From: Solobacterium sp.
Lineage (GTDB): Bacteria; Bacillota_I; Bacilli_A; Erysipelotrichales; Erysipelotrichaceae
Length of the DNA stretch: 64,000 nucleotides
Direction: 5' to 3'
Assembly (NCBI GenBank): GCA_022486705.1
Contig: JAKVKC010000001.1
Span: forward strand, 1-64,000
The number at the start of each line of letters is the position of its first letter. The first letter of the stretch is position 1. The position numbers were made by a program, and so were the translations under genes. Under the pieces are notes generated by a model. It saw only the letters and a program-made list of their open reading frames with translations, was not told the DNA's origin and did no database searches. Shown one piece after another: positions 9,262-17,987 of the stretch.

Positions 9262-10292
9262 TTCAGCGTCACCGCGATCTGCTGCTCCGCACCATCACGG
9301 GTGATCGTCAGATTCAGCACATCTCCTGATGCATGACTGAACAATATCGTATGAAGCTCTTCTTCATTCAGCAGTTTCTTCTCATCTATTTTTGTCAGCA
9401 GATCGCCGATATGCAGAGCACCATCCGCACTGGATCCTGTCTGGATCCCGCTGATCAGCACACCGGATGTCAGATCCAAAGAAATGCTGTTGGCGCTCTT
9501 TTCATAAGAATTCATCTTCGAAATACTGCGGGCCGTGACCCCAAGATTGCCTCTGGTGATCGTACCGGTATTCTTCAGCTCGGCATATACATTCTTCACT
9601 TCATTGACACTGACTGCATAGCCCATTTCCATCTGTCCATTCATCGGCTTGCTGATGGCAATGCCCAGCAGTTCACCGGACAGATTCATCATTGCACCGC
9701 CGATATTATCATCATTGACACTGCAGTCTGCTTCCAAAAGATTGGCGATCCAATCCGATGCAGCACTGAACTCAGTCTGCAGCGGTGCCGACAGAGTGCC
9801 GGAGGTGATCAAAGCACTGTCATTGGATCTTCGGCCGCCCATCACGATGACCGTTTCCCCAGGTACAATCAAAGAAGAATCGCCCAGCTGCAGCGGTGTG
9901 ACATCAAAGCCAGGGGCAATGCTGATCAAAGCCAGTCCCGTATCATCATCTTCGCCAAGGATCTTTCCTTCGCTGACAATGCCATTGTCAAACTCAATGG
10001 CCGCTGACCCATTTGCCTGCAGGCCCTGTGACGCCGTCATGATATATGCCGTATCTTTATCCGAAGCAATGATGACACCGGAACCTCGATGTGCGCCCTG
10101 CAGAACAGACACTAATGATGCTTTGGCATTGTCCGCTGCTTCTGAGATATCTGTTGTATAGCCATTGACCGTGTTCTGAATGACCGTACGATTGTCTGTA
10201 CCTACGGTCGTGTACTTAAAGACACGTGCCGTCAGCCAGATGTTCCATACCAACAGCACAGCTAACGCTGCCAGGATCGCTTTCTTCATCAT
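9258..10292 (-). CDS. HtrA/DegP-like membrane-anchored pseudoprotease with PDZ domain
   Basis: 344 residues: N-terminal membrane anchor (about 5-25), trypsin-like fold (55-225), one PDZ domain (245-340). The fold and position are those of the HtrA family protease found between walJ and rlmH in Firmicutes. All three catalytic positions are changed: TNNHVV is TASQGL (His to Gln89), TDLA is TGLA (Asp to Gly119) and GNSGG is DNIGG (Ser to Ile197). The reading frame is otherwise intact and the ribosome binding site (AAAGGAGAA) is good, so it is a maintained protein and not a decayed gene. It is likely a binding or chaperone protein at the outer face of the membrane. It overlaps walJ by 77 bases. 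Confidence 0.85.
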   Translation of the reverse strand: MMKKAILAALAVLLVWNIWLTARVFKYTTVGTDNRTVIQNTVNGYTTDISEAADNAKASLVSVLQGAHRGSGVIIASDKDTAYIMTASQGLQANGSAAIEFDNGIVSEGKILGEDDDTGLALISIAPGFDVTPLQLGDSSLIVPGETVIVMGGRRSNDSALITSGTLSAPLQTEFSAASDWIANLLEADCSVNDDNIGGAMMNLSGELLGIAISKPMNGQMEMGYAVSVNEVKNVYAELKNTGTITRGNLGVTARSISKMNSYEKSANSISLDLTSGVLISGIQTGSSADGALHIGDLLTKIDEKKLLNEEELHTILFSHASGDVLNLTITRDGAEQQIAVTLK

Positions 10293-11037
10293 TTTCTCCT
10301 TTCCTGATCATTTCAAACTGTCCGGCAGCTGAGATGATCAGTTCCTGATTCAATGCCCCATGATGTCTGCGCATTGCACTGCATACCGTATCCAAGGCTT
10401 TCTGCCTTGTATTGCCTTCCTGCGAAATATGCGCAAGGATGATCTCTTTTGTATTCTCGCTGACCACTGCATCCAGAATTTCCGCACATGCATCATTGTT
10501 CAGATGCCCCTGATCGCTGTAGATCCGTGCTTTGACATACTGCGGTCGTCTTGTCTGCATCAGCATCTCAACATCATGATTGCTTTCCATTACAATATAA
10601 TCCGATCCTTGGATCAAAGGATAATAGCGTTCATTGAGATATCCCGTATCGGTCACATACGTCAGTTTCTCCTGCCCATCTTCAATAATATAGCCCGTTG
10701 TATTCAGGGCATCGTGCGACAGACCGATCGGTGTGATCTGCAGATTTCCAACCTGGAACTTCTGCAGCGATCTGACGCGGAACGTATCGATATCCGGGAT
10801 CTCGATCGGTGCATAGATATTCAGATCCCTGAACATCCGGATCTGCGATACATGGTCGCTGTGATCATGTGTGATCAGCAATGCATCGGTATCTTCTTCC
10901 TTGTGATGCAGTGCCTGAAAGCATTCTTTTAAATATTTTTTTGTTGTGCCGCAGTCGATCTGCAGGGTCGTACCTTCATCTTTCAATAGAAAGCAGTTCC
11001 CTTTCGAACCTGAAGCCAATAATGCAAAATCCATCAT
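10216..11037 (-). CDS. walJ: MBL-fold metallohydrolase, WalJ/YycJ family
   Basis: 273 residues. This is a metallo-beta-lactamase-fold hydrolase of the WalJ (YycJ) family, believed to act on nucleic acids and to help coordinate replication with division; its exact substrate is not settled. Motifs: GSKGNCFLL near the N-terminus, the metal-binding THDHSDH, then GLSHDA, MESNHD and SDQGHLNN. The start overlaps the stop of the M23 gene (TGATG). The last ~25 residues run into the HtrA-like gene in another frame, a longer overlap than usual. No walRK genes are in the window; here walJ lies downstream of dnaB. Confidence 0.93.
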   Translation of the reverse strand: MMDFALLASGSKGNCFLLKDEGTTLQIDCGTTKKYLKECFQALHHKEEDTDALLITHDHSDHVSQIRMFRDLNIYAPIEIPDIDTFRVRSLQKFQVGNLQITPIGLSHDALNTTGYIIEDGQEKLTYVTDTGYLNERYYPLIQGSDYIVMESNHDVEMLMQTRRPQYVKARIYSDQGHLNNDACAEILDAVVSENTKEIILAHISQEGNTRQKALDTVCSAMRRHHGALNQELIISAAGQFEMIRKGENDEESDPGSVSCAVGMEHLADGTCL

Positions 11038-12554
11038 CCGCTGATCTCCTCACAGGATGGAAAGCCCGTCACTTTGCATGCATCCAGAACTTCATTATCC
11101 TGCTGGATGTAGAAATGCACATGGGGCCCCGTTGCCATACCTGTCATACCGATATGGCCAATGACCTGTCCTTTCTGCACCGTGTCTCCGACTTTCAATT
11201 CTGAAGGCACCCGCATATGTCCGTAATATGTAATGTATCCGTTATTGTGATTGATCTTGATATAGTTCCCGCTGATCGCATCATACGAGACTTCCATCAC
11301 CGTACCGTTATCTGCTGCATAGACATCGCCCCATGGATCATATGCATCTGCCAGGTCATTTCCTTCATGTCCATAGTAGCATCCCCAGCCGCATGTCAGC
11401 TTGGCATTGTCCACTGGGAAACGATAGGAGCCTGTGCCAACATTGCTTGGCTGCTTGGTGCCTACTGCAACGATCTCATTGACCGGCTGCTTGGTATCCA
11501 TGCTGGACTTCAGCGTGCCGCTGCTCAGAACGCCATTGACCCACTTTTCAACATAGAGCGCATTGCGGCTGCCATTGATCCCTGTCTGAACGACTTGGGA
11601 AGTGTCTTTCAGCAGCGTACTGTCCTCCTGCGTCACCGTAGAAAAATACAGATCCTCTTTCTGCAGTTTCTGCCGGGTCACCACAATATCGATCGGTGAT
11701 TCAAAATACGTAATGCACAGCTTCATGCCGGCTGACAGGATCTGATCTTTCGAGGTCAGCTGATCACGGTTGATACTGATCAATTGGGAAGCTGAAAGAC
11801 CATAGTTCTTAGAACCGACACCGGCTACCGTGTCATATTCTTCTACCGTATAATATTCTCTTTCCGTATGATCGCCATATTCCAAATACTGCAGGATCGC
11901 ATCTTCACTTGTCTTGATCTCCTGCACAGACGCATTCTTTTTTGACTTCGTGATCGTCTGGGCAATACTGACACCGACATCTTTGGTACCATAGGAAGTC
12001 AGATCAGAAACCGTGCCGCCATTCTGCAGTGCCGCAAAAGCATCAGGGTCAATAAAATTCGACAGATACTGATTCATCGCCGCATCATACATCTTGGCAT
12101 CCGATACATAGATCTCCGCATAATCCCCATTTTTATCAGAGAAAGTGATGGCGGTGCTCTCTAAAGAATACAGAGAATTCCGGTCTAGATAATCCAGGAT
12201 CTCCTCATCGATATTATTAAACGAAAAATAGCTTTCTTCTTCGATCAGATAGACATTGCGCCCAAGATGGCATGCCGATCCAGGATATGTCTCTGCATAC
12301 TTTTCCTGATAGACATCTTTCAGATGGGCATCGAGCTTTGTTTCATCTGACAGCACACCGATATATCTGCCGTTGTCATACAGACGGTATACTTTCTGCG
12401 CTGTTTCATTGACCTGCAGGATCTCCTGCTGGAAGATGCCTGTCTCATCGGAAGAAATATGAAAAGAAGACAGTGAAGATGGGATAAAAACAGCAATCAG
12501 CACTGCTGCTGCAAAGCATCCTAATAAGATGAGAAGCTTTTTTCCCATGTTCAC
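11034..12554 (-). CDS. M23 family metallopeptidase with LysM-like and G5 regions
   Basis: 506 residues. A membrane or signal segment (about 5-25) is followed by a long extracellular region, a LysM-like stretch (YTVEEYDTVAGVGSKNYG, about 235-285), a G5-like domain (about 290-370) and a C-terminal M23 peptidase. Zinc ligands are visible in HEGNDLAD and GPHVHF, with YYGHM between. It probably cuts peptide cross-links in peptidoglycan on the cell surface. It starts 9 bases after dnaB and overlaps walJ, in the place where many Firmicutes carry walH/walI upstream of walJ. Confidence 0.9.
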   Translation of the reverse strand: MNMGKKLLILLGCFAAAVLIAVFIPSSLSSFHISSDETGIFQQEILQVNETAQKVYRLYDNGRYIGVLSDETKLDAHLKDVYQEKYAETYPGSACHLGRNVYLIEEESYFSFNNIDEEILDYLDRNSLYSLESTAITFSDKNGDYAEIYVSDAKMYDAAMNQYLSNFIDPDAFAALQNGGTVSDLTSYGTKDVGVSIAQTITKSKKNASVQEIKTSEDAILQYLEYGDHTEREYYTVEEYDTVAGVGSKNYGLSASQLISINRDQLTSKDQILSAGMKLCITYFESPIDIVVTRQKLQKEDLYFSTVTQEDSTLLKDTSQVVQTGINGSRNALYVEKWVNGVLSSGTLKSSMDTKQPVNEIVAVGTKQPSNVGTGSYRFPVDNAKLTCGWGCYYGHEGNDLADAYDPWGDVYAADNGTVMEVSYDAISGNYIKINHNNGYITYYGHMRVPSELKVGDTVQKGQVIGHIGMTGMATGPHVHFYIQQDNEVLDACKVTGFPSCEEISG

Positions 12555-12563
12555 TCCGTTTCT

Positions 12564-13928
12564 TTATTCCTGCGAATAGTCCTGTGAATTCTCAATGTTA
12601 TAGATCGCATTGGTCGCTGCTTCAAAAGCAACGTTGATCTTGCCGGTAGAACCATTTCTGTGCTTGGCAAGATTGATCTCCAAACGTTCACTGCCCGTCT
12701 GATTGGCTTTTTCCTTAGCTGCTTCATCATAATAGGATTCACGATACAGCATCATGACAATATCGGCATCCTGCTCAATGGCACCGGATTCACGCAGATC
12801 GCTCAGCATCGGCTGTTTCTTTTCTCGCTGCTCGACCGTACGGCTCAGCTGCGACAATGCCAAGACCGGCACCTGCAGTTCACGGGCCAATGCTTTCAGG
12901 GAACGTGAAATATCTGATACTTCCTGCTGACGGTTGGCTTCCGAATTGCGGGAAGATCCAGCAATCAGCTGAATATAGTCAATCATGATCAGGTTCAGGC
13001 CATGTTCGGCCTGCAGTTTGCGGCATTTCGAAAAGATCTCCGGTACTTTGACAATAGAAGCATCATCAATATAGATCTGTTCGCTCTTCAGTTCACCGGC
13101 TGCTTCATTGATCTGATTCCATTCATCATTGGAAAGACGTCCTGTTTTTAATTTATCCGCCGGTACATGGCTCTTCGCACTTAACAAACGCATAGCCAGC
13201 TGCTCTGCCGCCATTTCCAAAGAAAAGATAGCGACAGCTCCCTTGCGCTGATAGGCCGCAACATTCATCGCCAGATTCAGACCCACAGCCGTCTTGCCCA
13301 TAGAAGGACGGGCTGCCAAGACAAGCATATCGCCTCTCTGCAGACCATGCGTCATATGATCCAGATCATTCAGTCCGGTCTTCAGTCCGGTAATATCAGA
13401 TTTATTCTCCGACATCTTGCTGATCTCATTCAGAACATTTGTCATCAATTCTGTCGATGTCTTAAAATTTCCAGCTTTGCGGTTGCGCGATACATTCAGG
13501 ATGCTCTTCTCTGCTTCATCGAGATATTCATCAATATCCGTCTGTCCATCCAAGCCATCCGCTGCGATCTTTTCAGCCGCATCGATCATCTGTCTCATCA
13601 ATGCTTTATCTTTGATCACATTGACATACATCTTTGTATTGGCACTGGTAACTGCGGCATTCGTCAATTCTGTCAGATAATTCAGACCGCCGGTCTTATC
13701 CAATAGATTGGTATCTTTCAAACGTGTTGATACCGTTGTCAGATCAATGGGATCTCCCTCTTGGTATAAAGCTAGACATGCCTGAAAGATCCTGCGATTT
13801 GCATCCAGGAAAAAATCATCTTCCGCGAGTCCTTCTTCGATTGCCGTACGGGCAGCCGAAGGATAGACCATCATTGTACCAAGTAAGCTCGCTTCTGCTT
13901 CAGGGGCAGAAGGCAATGTCTTTGCCAT
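12564..13928 (-). CDS. dnaB: Replicative DNA helicase DnaB
   Basis: 454 residues from the ATG chosen. It unwinds DNA at the replication fork as a hexamer. The N-terminal helical domain (EAEASLLGTMM) precedes the RecA-like domain with Walker A ARPSMGKTAVGLN, Walker B LIMIDYIQL, SQLSRTVEQR and DLRESGAIEQDADIV. A GTG at 13940 gives 4 extra residues, but AGGA touches it directly, so the ATG at 13928 is preferred. The start region overlaps or abuts the rplI stop. There is no intein. Confidence 0.96.
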   Translation of the reverse strand: MAKTLPSAPEAEASLLGTMMVYPSAARTAIEEGLAEDDFFLDANRRIFQACLALYQEGDPIDLTTVSTRLKDTNLLDKTGGLNYLTELTNAAVTSANTKMYVNVIKDKALMRQMIDAAEKIAADGLDGQTDIDEYLDEAEKSILNVSRNRKAGNFKTSTELMTNVLNEISKMSENKSDITGLKTGLNDLDHMTHGLQRGDMLVLAARPSMGKTAVGLNLAMNVAAYQRKGAVAIFSLEMAAEQLAMRLLSAKSHVPADKLKTGRLSNDEWNQINEAAGELKSEQIYIDDASIVKVPEIFSKCRKLQAEHGLNLIMIDYIQLIAGSSRNSEANRQQEVSDISRSLKALARELQVPVLALSQLSRTVEQREKKQPMLSDLRESGAIEQDADIVMMLYRESYYDEAAKEKANQTGSERLEINLAKHRNGSTGKINVAFEAATNAIYNIENSQDYSQE

Positions 13929-13929
13929 A

Positions 13930-14379
13930 TTATTTTTCACTTCCTGTCAGATGTACATTGATCGTACCGATCACACCATGATGCAGTTCCACTTTGACTT
14001 TTGTCGTGCCCAATGAAGAGATTGGATATGTATCAATGATCTTTCTCTTATCAACACGGATCTCTTTTTTGCGCAGTTCTTCAACGATCTGCTTCGTAGA
14101 CACCGAACCGAACACTCTTCCTTTATCTCCGCTCTTAACGCGGAACTCCAATACTGTCTTTTCCAGTACCTTTGCGACTTCCTTTGCCTTTTCTACTTCG
14201 GCTGCTTCTTCAGCAGCTTCTTCTTTTTTCTGCTCGCCCAGGATCTCTAAGCTCTTCTTGGATTCCGGCACTGCCAGATTTCTAGCTATCAGAAAGTTGC
14301 GCCCATAGCCATCAGAGACCTCAACGATCTCCCCGCGCTTGCCAACCTTTTTTACATCTTCTTTAAGAATCACTCTCAT
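13930..14379 (-). CDS. rplI: 50S ribosomal protein L9
   Basis: 149 residues: the N-terminal RNA-binding domain MRVILKEDVKKVGKRGEIV, a helical linker (EEAAEEAAEVEKAKEVAK) and the C-terminal domain ending GTINVHLTG. The start is the third Met of the open frame, at 14379: the ribosome binding site AAGGAGG (14389-14395) is 9 bases before it and touches an earlier ATG. It overlaps the end of gdpP by 17 bases. Confidence 0.96.
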   Translation of the reverse strand: MRVILKEDVKKVGKRGEIVEVSDGYGRNFLIARNLAVPESKKSLEILGEQKKEEAAEEAAEVEKAKEVAKVLEKTVLEFRVKSGDKGRVFGSVSTKQIVEELRKKEIRVDKRKIIDTYPISSLGTTKVKVELHHGVIGTINVHLTGSEK

Positions 14380-16333
14380 TTTCTTCATCCTCCTTATCGT
14401 AATCCTGAATCGCATCCAGCAGTTCCTGCTTCAGATCATCCAGGCTGCATTTCGGTCTCTGCACGGCTGCTGCTGTCATATGACCGCCGCCGTTCATGTT
14501 TTCCATAATGACCTGGACATTGATATGTCCATCGCTGCGTGCACTGATTGCGGATTCACTGTCATTGTCATTGGCGATAACGAAAGCACCCTGCACGCCC
14601 TGTACACCGAGCAGTGTATCTGCCACCTGGCTCATCATGGATCTGCTCAGCACACGGTCTTTGACTTCTGCGATCACAATGCCATTCGGATACCGTTCAC
14701 TGTTTACCGCGACCTTTGCTTTCAGGGCAAAGTCATCAAACGAATCCTTCAGCCAGCCATAGGCCTTTGCTGAATCCGCACCAATTTCCTTCAATGCACT
14801 TGCCGCATCATATGTACGTGCGCCGGTACGCACACGCCATGTCTGTGTATCGACGATCATGCCTGTCAGCATAATAGTTGCGGCTAATGGCGATATCTCT
14901 GCTGTATTGGATACATACGGGATCATTTCTGTTAACAGTTCACAGGTCGAACTTGCACCGGCCTCAATATAGACAAGCACTGGCTTGACGCCCATTTCTG
15001 TACTTCTGCGATGATGATCAATGATCACCACACGATTGGCATTTTCCAATACCTTGGCCCCATTGGACTGTTTGATATTGTGATGATCCGTCATGATCAC
15101 CAAGCTCGTATCACCTAAATGATTCAGAGCTTCTCCTTCCGTCACAAAATTGACTTCCTGCTTGATATCTTCCATATTTGCCTGCAGTGCAGCATTCAGT
15201 TTTTCTTCAATACCGCCGGTCTTAGCAATGATGACAGCCGGGCGATGCAGAGATTCTGCCATGCGGGCCAAACAGATGGCACTGCCGATGCAGTCAAAAT
15301 CCGCTGTCTTATGGCAGCAGATGATCACATTGCTTGAACGCATGATCAGATCGCGCAGGGCATGCGACATCACCCTGACTCTGACTCTGGAACGCTTCTC
15401 GGCAGCTTCGGTTGAGCCGCCGAAATACTTGACGTCCTCCCCGTATGTCTGCATGGCGACCTGATCGCCGCCTCTGGTCTGGGCAAGATCCATCAGGTTC
15501 GTCACCATCTGATCCAACTGTTCAAAATCACTGGTGCCTCTGGCAAAAGACATGGACAGAGTAATGACCATATCCTGCTTCTGCGCACCTTTTCTGACCT
15601 TTCCTAAGATTGAGAAATGATCTGCCGCCAGATCTGAGAAGATCTTTTCATTTAAGATCATTAAATATTTAGAACTGCTCAGGCGTTTGGTAAAGATGCC
15701 ATGACCTGCACAGTATTCCAGCAATGGTCCTCTGACACTTGCATTGACAGCAGCTTCCTGGTTCTCATCGCCATAGGCAGAACTGTCATCATAGTTATCC
15801 AAAGAAGCCATACCGATGACAACATGTTCATTGTGGTACTTCTCTTTGCAGTCGGTCAATTCTGTAACATCTTTAAAGAAGATCATCGGTTCATCTTCTT
15901 TGCGATGCATTTCATAGATCTTCTCATCCAGCTGCACATAGGCAGTATCTTCTTTGCCGGAGATCAGATCATCCGCCTCCGGGATCCAAGTCAGCACCTT
16001 CGTGCCTACCCGATCGATCGAACGTGATTTGAACAATTCGCTCATCCAGGTTATGACATAATCATCATCATAGATGATCATGCCGACCCCACCGGTCAGG
16101 AACGCTTCCGCCGCCGCATTGCCAAGAACGCTTTTGACGCCCTCGGTCTGCTGCTGGGAATATTCGTGGAACTTTTCAAATAAATAGAACATGAACGCGG
16201 CTTCACTGACAACAATCAGGGCTGCCGTCAGAATATCAAAATGAAAGTACACACCGAGAATGGCCAAGGCTGCCGCTTCGACAATCAGTACAGCGATCAT
16301 GGTCCGTTTCAGGCTGCCGATCTTCTCATTCAT
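14363..16333 (-). CDS. gdpP: Cyclic-di-AMP phosphodiesterase GdpP
   Basis: 656 residues with the family architecture: two N-terminal membrane helices (about 10-55), a degenerate PAS region (75-155), a degenerate GGDEF-like region (170-300) and a DHH/DHHA1 phosphodiesterase (330-650). Metal ligands are in CHKTADFDCIGSA, IMTDHHN and IIDHHRRS. The GGH motif near the C-terminus (MNGGGHMTAAAV) is present. It hydrolyses c-di-AMP to pApA at the membrane, controlling potassium, osmotic and wall homeostasis. It overlaps yybS by 8 bases and rplI by 17 bases. Confidence 0.96.
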   Translation of the reverse strand: MNEKIGSLKRTMIAVLIVEAAALAILGVYFHFDILTAALIVVSEAAFMFYLFEKFHEYSQQQTEGVKSVLGNAAAEAFLTGGVGMIIYDDDYVITWMSELFKSRSIDRVGTKVLTWIPEADDLISGKEDTAYVQLDEKIYEMHRKEDEPMIFFKDVTELTDCKEKYHNEHVVIGMASLDNYDDSSAYGDENQEAAVNASVRGPLLEYCAGHGIFTKRLSSSKYLMILNEKIFSDLAADHFSILGKVRKGAQKQDMVITLSMSFARGTSDFEQLDQMVTNLMDLAQTRGGDQVAMQTYGEDVKYFGGSTEAAEKRSRVRVRVMSHALRDLIMRSSNVIICCHKTADFDCIGSAICLARMAESLHRPAVIIAKTGGIEEKLNAALQANMEDIKQEVNFVTEGEALNHLGDTSLVIMTDHHNIKQSNGAKVLENANRVVIIDHHRRSTEMGVKPVLVYIEAGASSTCELLTEMIPYVSNTAEISPLAATIMLTGMIVDTQTWRVRTGARTYDAASALKEIGADSAKAYGWLKDSFDDFALKAKVAVNSERYPNGIVIAEVKDRVLSRSMMSQVADTLLGVQGVQGAFVIANDNDSESAISARSDGHINVQVIMENMNGGGHMTAAAVQRPKCSLDDLKQELLDAIQDYDKEDEENESDS

Positions 16334-17264
16334 GCTGGAACCTCCTCTGCATCATTTTATGATGCATGTCTGTCGTAATATATAGGAAACCGATCAAGGC
16401 AACAATGTACCATGCCATCATCAGCATCAGTACCGCAAAAGCCATGATCAGAAATCTGCTTCCGCCTGTATGCAGGGCTGAATACACTGCCGCCGCAATC
16501 AAGCCATAAAAGACAAGATACAGTCCCCCGCACATGCCGATGCCCTGCAGGGCAATGCGCATGCCGGAAGACAGAGACACCTGCGACGAGGTGGCAATAA
16601 AGAAACATGCTGCACCGGCAATTCCTGCATATCCGCTCCACTTCGGCGGTATATATGCTGTCAAAGGCATGCTGGCAGGTACCGTGATATGCATGCGCTT
16701 GAACATCATCTTTGCGATCAGATGCAGGATCAGTGCTTCCAATACGCCTGTCAGGATCACCGATGCCATCAAGGCCGCCAGGATGATCTCTTCCAAGTTC
16801 ATATTGCTTGGCAGGGAGCCTCCCATAGATGAAAGCATCTGACTGTAGATACCTTCCATCTCCGATGCTTCAGCCATCAGATCATAGCCGAAAAACTCAG
16901 CGAAGACGATCGTGATCAATACCTGCATTACAACAGAAACGATCACTGTGCGCAGGAGAATGCGCTTCATGTCTGTCTTGGCATAAATGCCGCAGCCATA
17001 GACCATACCGACAAATGCCTCCCCAGCGACCGTCAGCACCGTCGCCGGTGTGTCGATCACAGCCGCCAGCATCACAATGGCCGCAAACACCATCCAGCTG
17101 CTCTTCCAACCGTATTTGGCTCCATAGAATACCAAGGGCAGCGGATAAAGAAACAGTACCGTCGCTTGCAGCAGTCCGGCTGTCTGCCGATCGATCAGCA
17201 GGACCGCTCCCATAATGGCTGCCATCATAGCGCCATCTGTCATTTTTCTTACATCATTTTTCAT
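16326..17264 (-). CDS. yybS: YybS family membrane protein (DUF2232)
   Basis: 312 residues with about eight hydrophobic segments and no soluble domain. The family sits upstream of gdpP and rplI in many Firmicutes; it resembles the membrane components of vitamin-type transporters, but its function is not established. It is the first gene of the eight-gene operon. The promoter at 17315-17344 is about 50 bases upstream. Confidence 0.85.
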   Translation of the reverse strand: MKNDVRKMTDGAMMAAIMGAVLLIDRQTAGLLQATVLFLYPLPLVFYGAKYGWKSSWMVFAAIVMLAAVIDTPATVLTVAGEAFVGMVYGCGIYAKTDMKRILLRTVIVSVVMQVLITIVFAEFFGYDLMAEASEMEGIYSQMLSSMGGSLPSNMNLEEIILAALMASVILTGVLEALILHLIAKMMFKRMHITVPASMPLTAYIPPKWSGYAGIAGAACFFIATSSQVSLSSGMRIALQGIGMCGGLYLVFYGLIAAAVYSALHTGGSRFLIMAFAVLMLMMAWYIVALIGFLYITTDMHHKMMQRRFQHE

Positions 17265-17314
17265 CTTATTTATGCAGTGTGCACTACGAAAAAACGCGCT
17301 TTCTGCTTGGTACG

Positions 17315-17344
17315 ATTATACCATATATCGACTCAGGCAAACAA
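17315..17344 (-). promoter_or_regulatory. Promoter of the yybS-gdpP-rplI-dnaB-...-rlmH operon
   Basis: Minus strand: -35 TTGTTT (17339-17344), 18-base spacer, extended -10 TGGTATAAT (hexamer 17315-17320). The -35 lies inside the T-tail of the preceding terminator, so transcription ends and starts at almost the same place. Confidence 0.65.
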
Positions 17345-17371
17345 AAGGACCCCGCAATGAATGCAGGATCC
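17339..17371 (-). terminator. Terminator upstream of yybS
   Basis: Minus strand: GGATCCTGCA, loop TTCAT, TGCGGGGTCC (10 bp, two G-U) followed by TTTTGTTT. It ends either a long def 3' untranslated region or a separate non-coding RNA. Confidence 0.8.
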
Positions 17372-17556
17372 CTGTTCCAGTCCGTTTCCCCGTGTTCCTT
17401 TGCGTCCTATCGTCAATGATATGCCATGTACTGGATCGCTTTTCACTTGGAGATAACGGCTTGAATCCATATTTCTATAAATAGTTTAGCCAATATTCTG
17501 ACCATAGACCAGTCTGTTTTTAGCCCAGCCGTTCTGCTATAATTATATTTATGAGT
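17372..17556 (-). other. 185-base gene-free stretch, possible non-coding RNA
   Basis: There is no credible ORF between def and yybS. On the minus strand AACGGCT and AGCCGTT can pair around a ~65-base internal region, a GGACGCAAAG stretch follows, and the whole ends at the strong terminator 17339-17371. A palindromic TATAATTATA at about 17539-17548 could serve as a -10 on either strand. No known RNA family could be assigned. Confidence 0.3.
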
Positions 17557-17578
17557 GAAGGAGAGATCCTTCTTTTTT
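17557..17578 (+). terminator. Hairpin with T-run at the def stop codon (plus strand)
   Basis: Plus strand GAAGGA-GAGA-TCCTTC followed by six T. On the minus strand, the coding strand of def, there is no T-run after the stem. No plus-strand gene precedes it, so what it terminates is unclear. Confidence 0.4.
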
Positions 17579-17987
17579 ATATGAGGATCCCCGCCAGATG
17601 ATCGCATTCATGCTGGATGATCTCAGCTGTATAGCCTTGAAAGGCTTTCGTATGTTTCTGCAGAGAAAGATCCTGATAAGAGACCGTGATTTCCCGATAT
17701 CTCACCGTTTCTTTTATACCCCTTAGACATAAACAGCCTTCTTTGGCCTGATACGGATCCTTTCTTTTCAGGATCTTCGGATTCAGCATCACGATCACCA
17801 TATTTCCTGCATCGATCGCTATCGCAGCTTTGGCAATGCCGATCATATTCATCGCCATACCGACACATTCATTCTGATGGCTGCGCAGCGTATCGATCAG
17901 ATCCTGCACATCCGCCAGATCTTCCTTTCCGACTGGTGCCGCCTTTTTCGACAGGCTCAGCGGATCTTTTGCAATCGCCCGGATCAT
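17577..17987 (-). CDS. Small peptide deformylase-like protein
   Basis: 136 residues from the ATG at 17987, which overlaps the previous stop (ATGA) and gives the length usual for this short deformylase clade; an in-frame ATG at 18020 would add 11 residues. Deformylases remove the N-formyl group from new proteins. The metal ligands are kept: Cys in EGCLCL and both His in QHECDH. The first motif is GMAMNMIG where classical enzymes have GLAAPQIG, so the catalytic Gln position is Met48. A similar NM version is known to me from other Firmicutes small deformylases, so activity may differ from the main enzyme. It is third in a LysR - membrane protein - deformylase-like gene run. Confidence 0.8.
   Translation of the reverse strand: MIRAIAKDPLSLSKKAAPVGKEDLADVQDLIDTLRSHQNECVGMAMNMIGIAKAAIAIDAGNMVIVMLNPKILKRKDPYQAKEGCLCLRGIKETVRYREITVSYQDLSLQKHTKAFQGYTAEIIQHECDHLAGILI

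Noticed and set aside
9333-10007. 224-codon open frame on the plus strand
   Set aside because: Lies opposite the HtrA-like gene; composition is that of a shadow frame (rich in His, Arg, Gln).
17372-17556. GGACGCAAAG resembling part of the c-di-GMP-I riboswitch
   Set aside because: Only this ten-base piece fits; the 5' GGGCAAACC-type half, the tetraloop and its receptor are not found, so no riboswitch is called.
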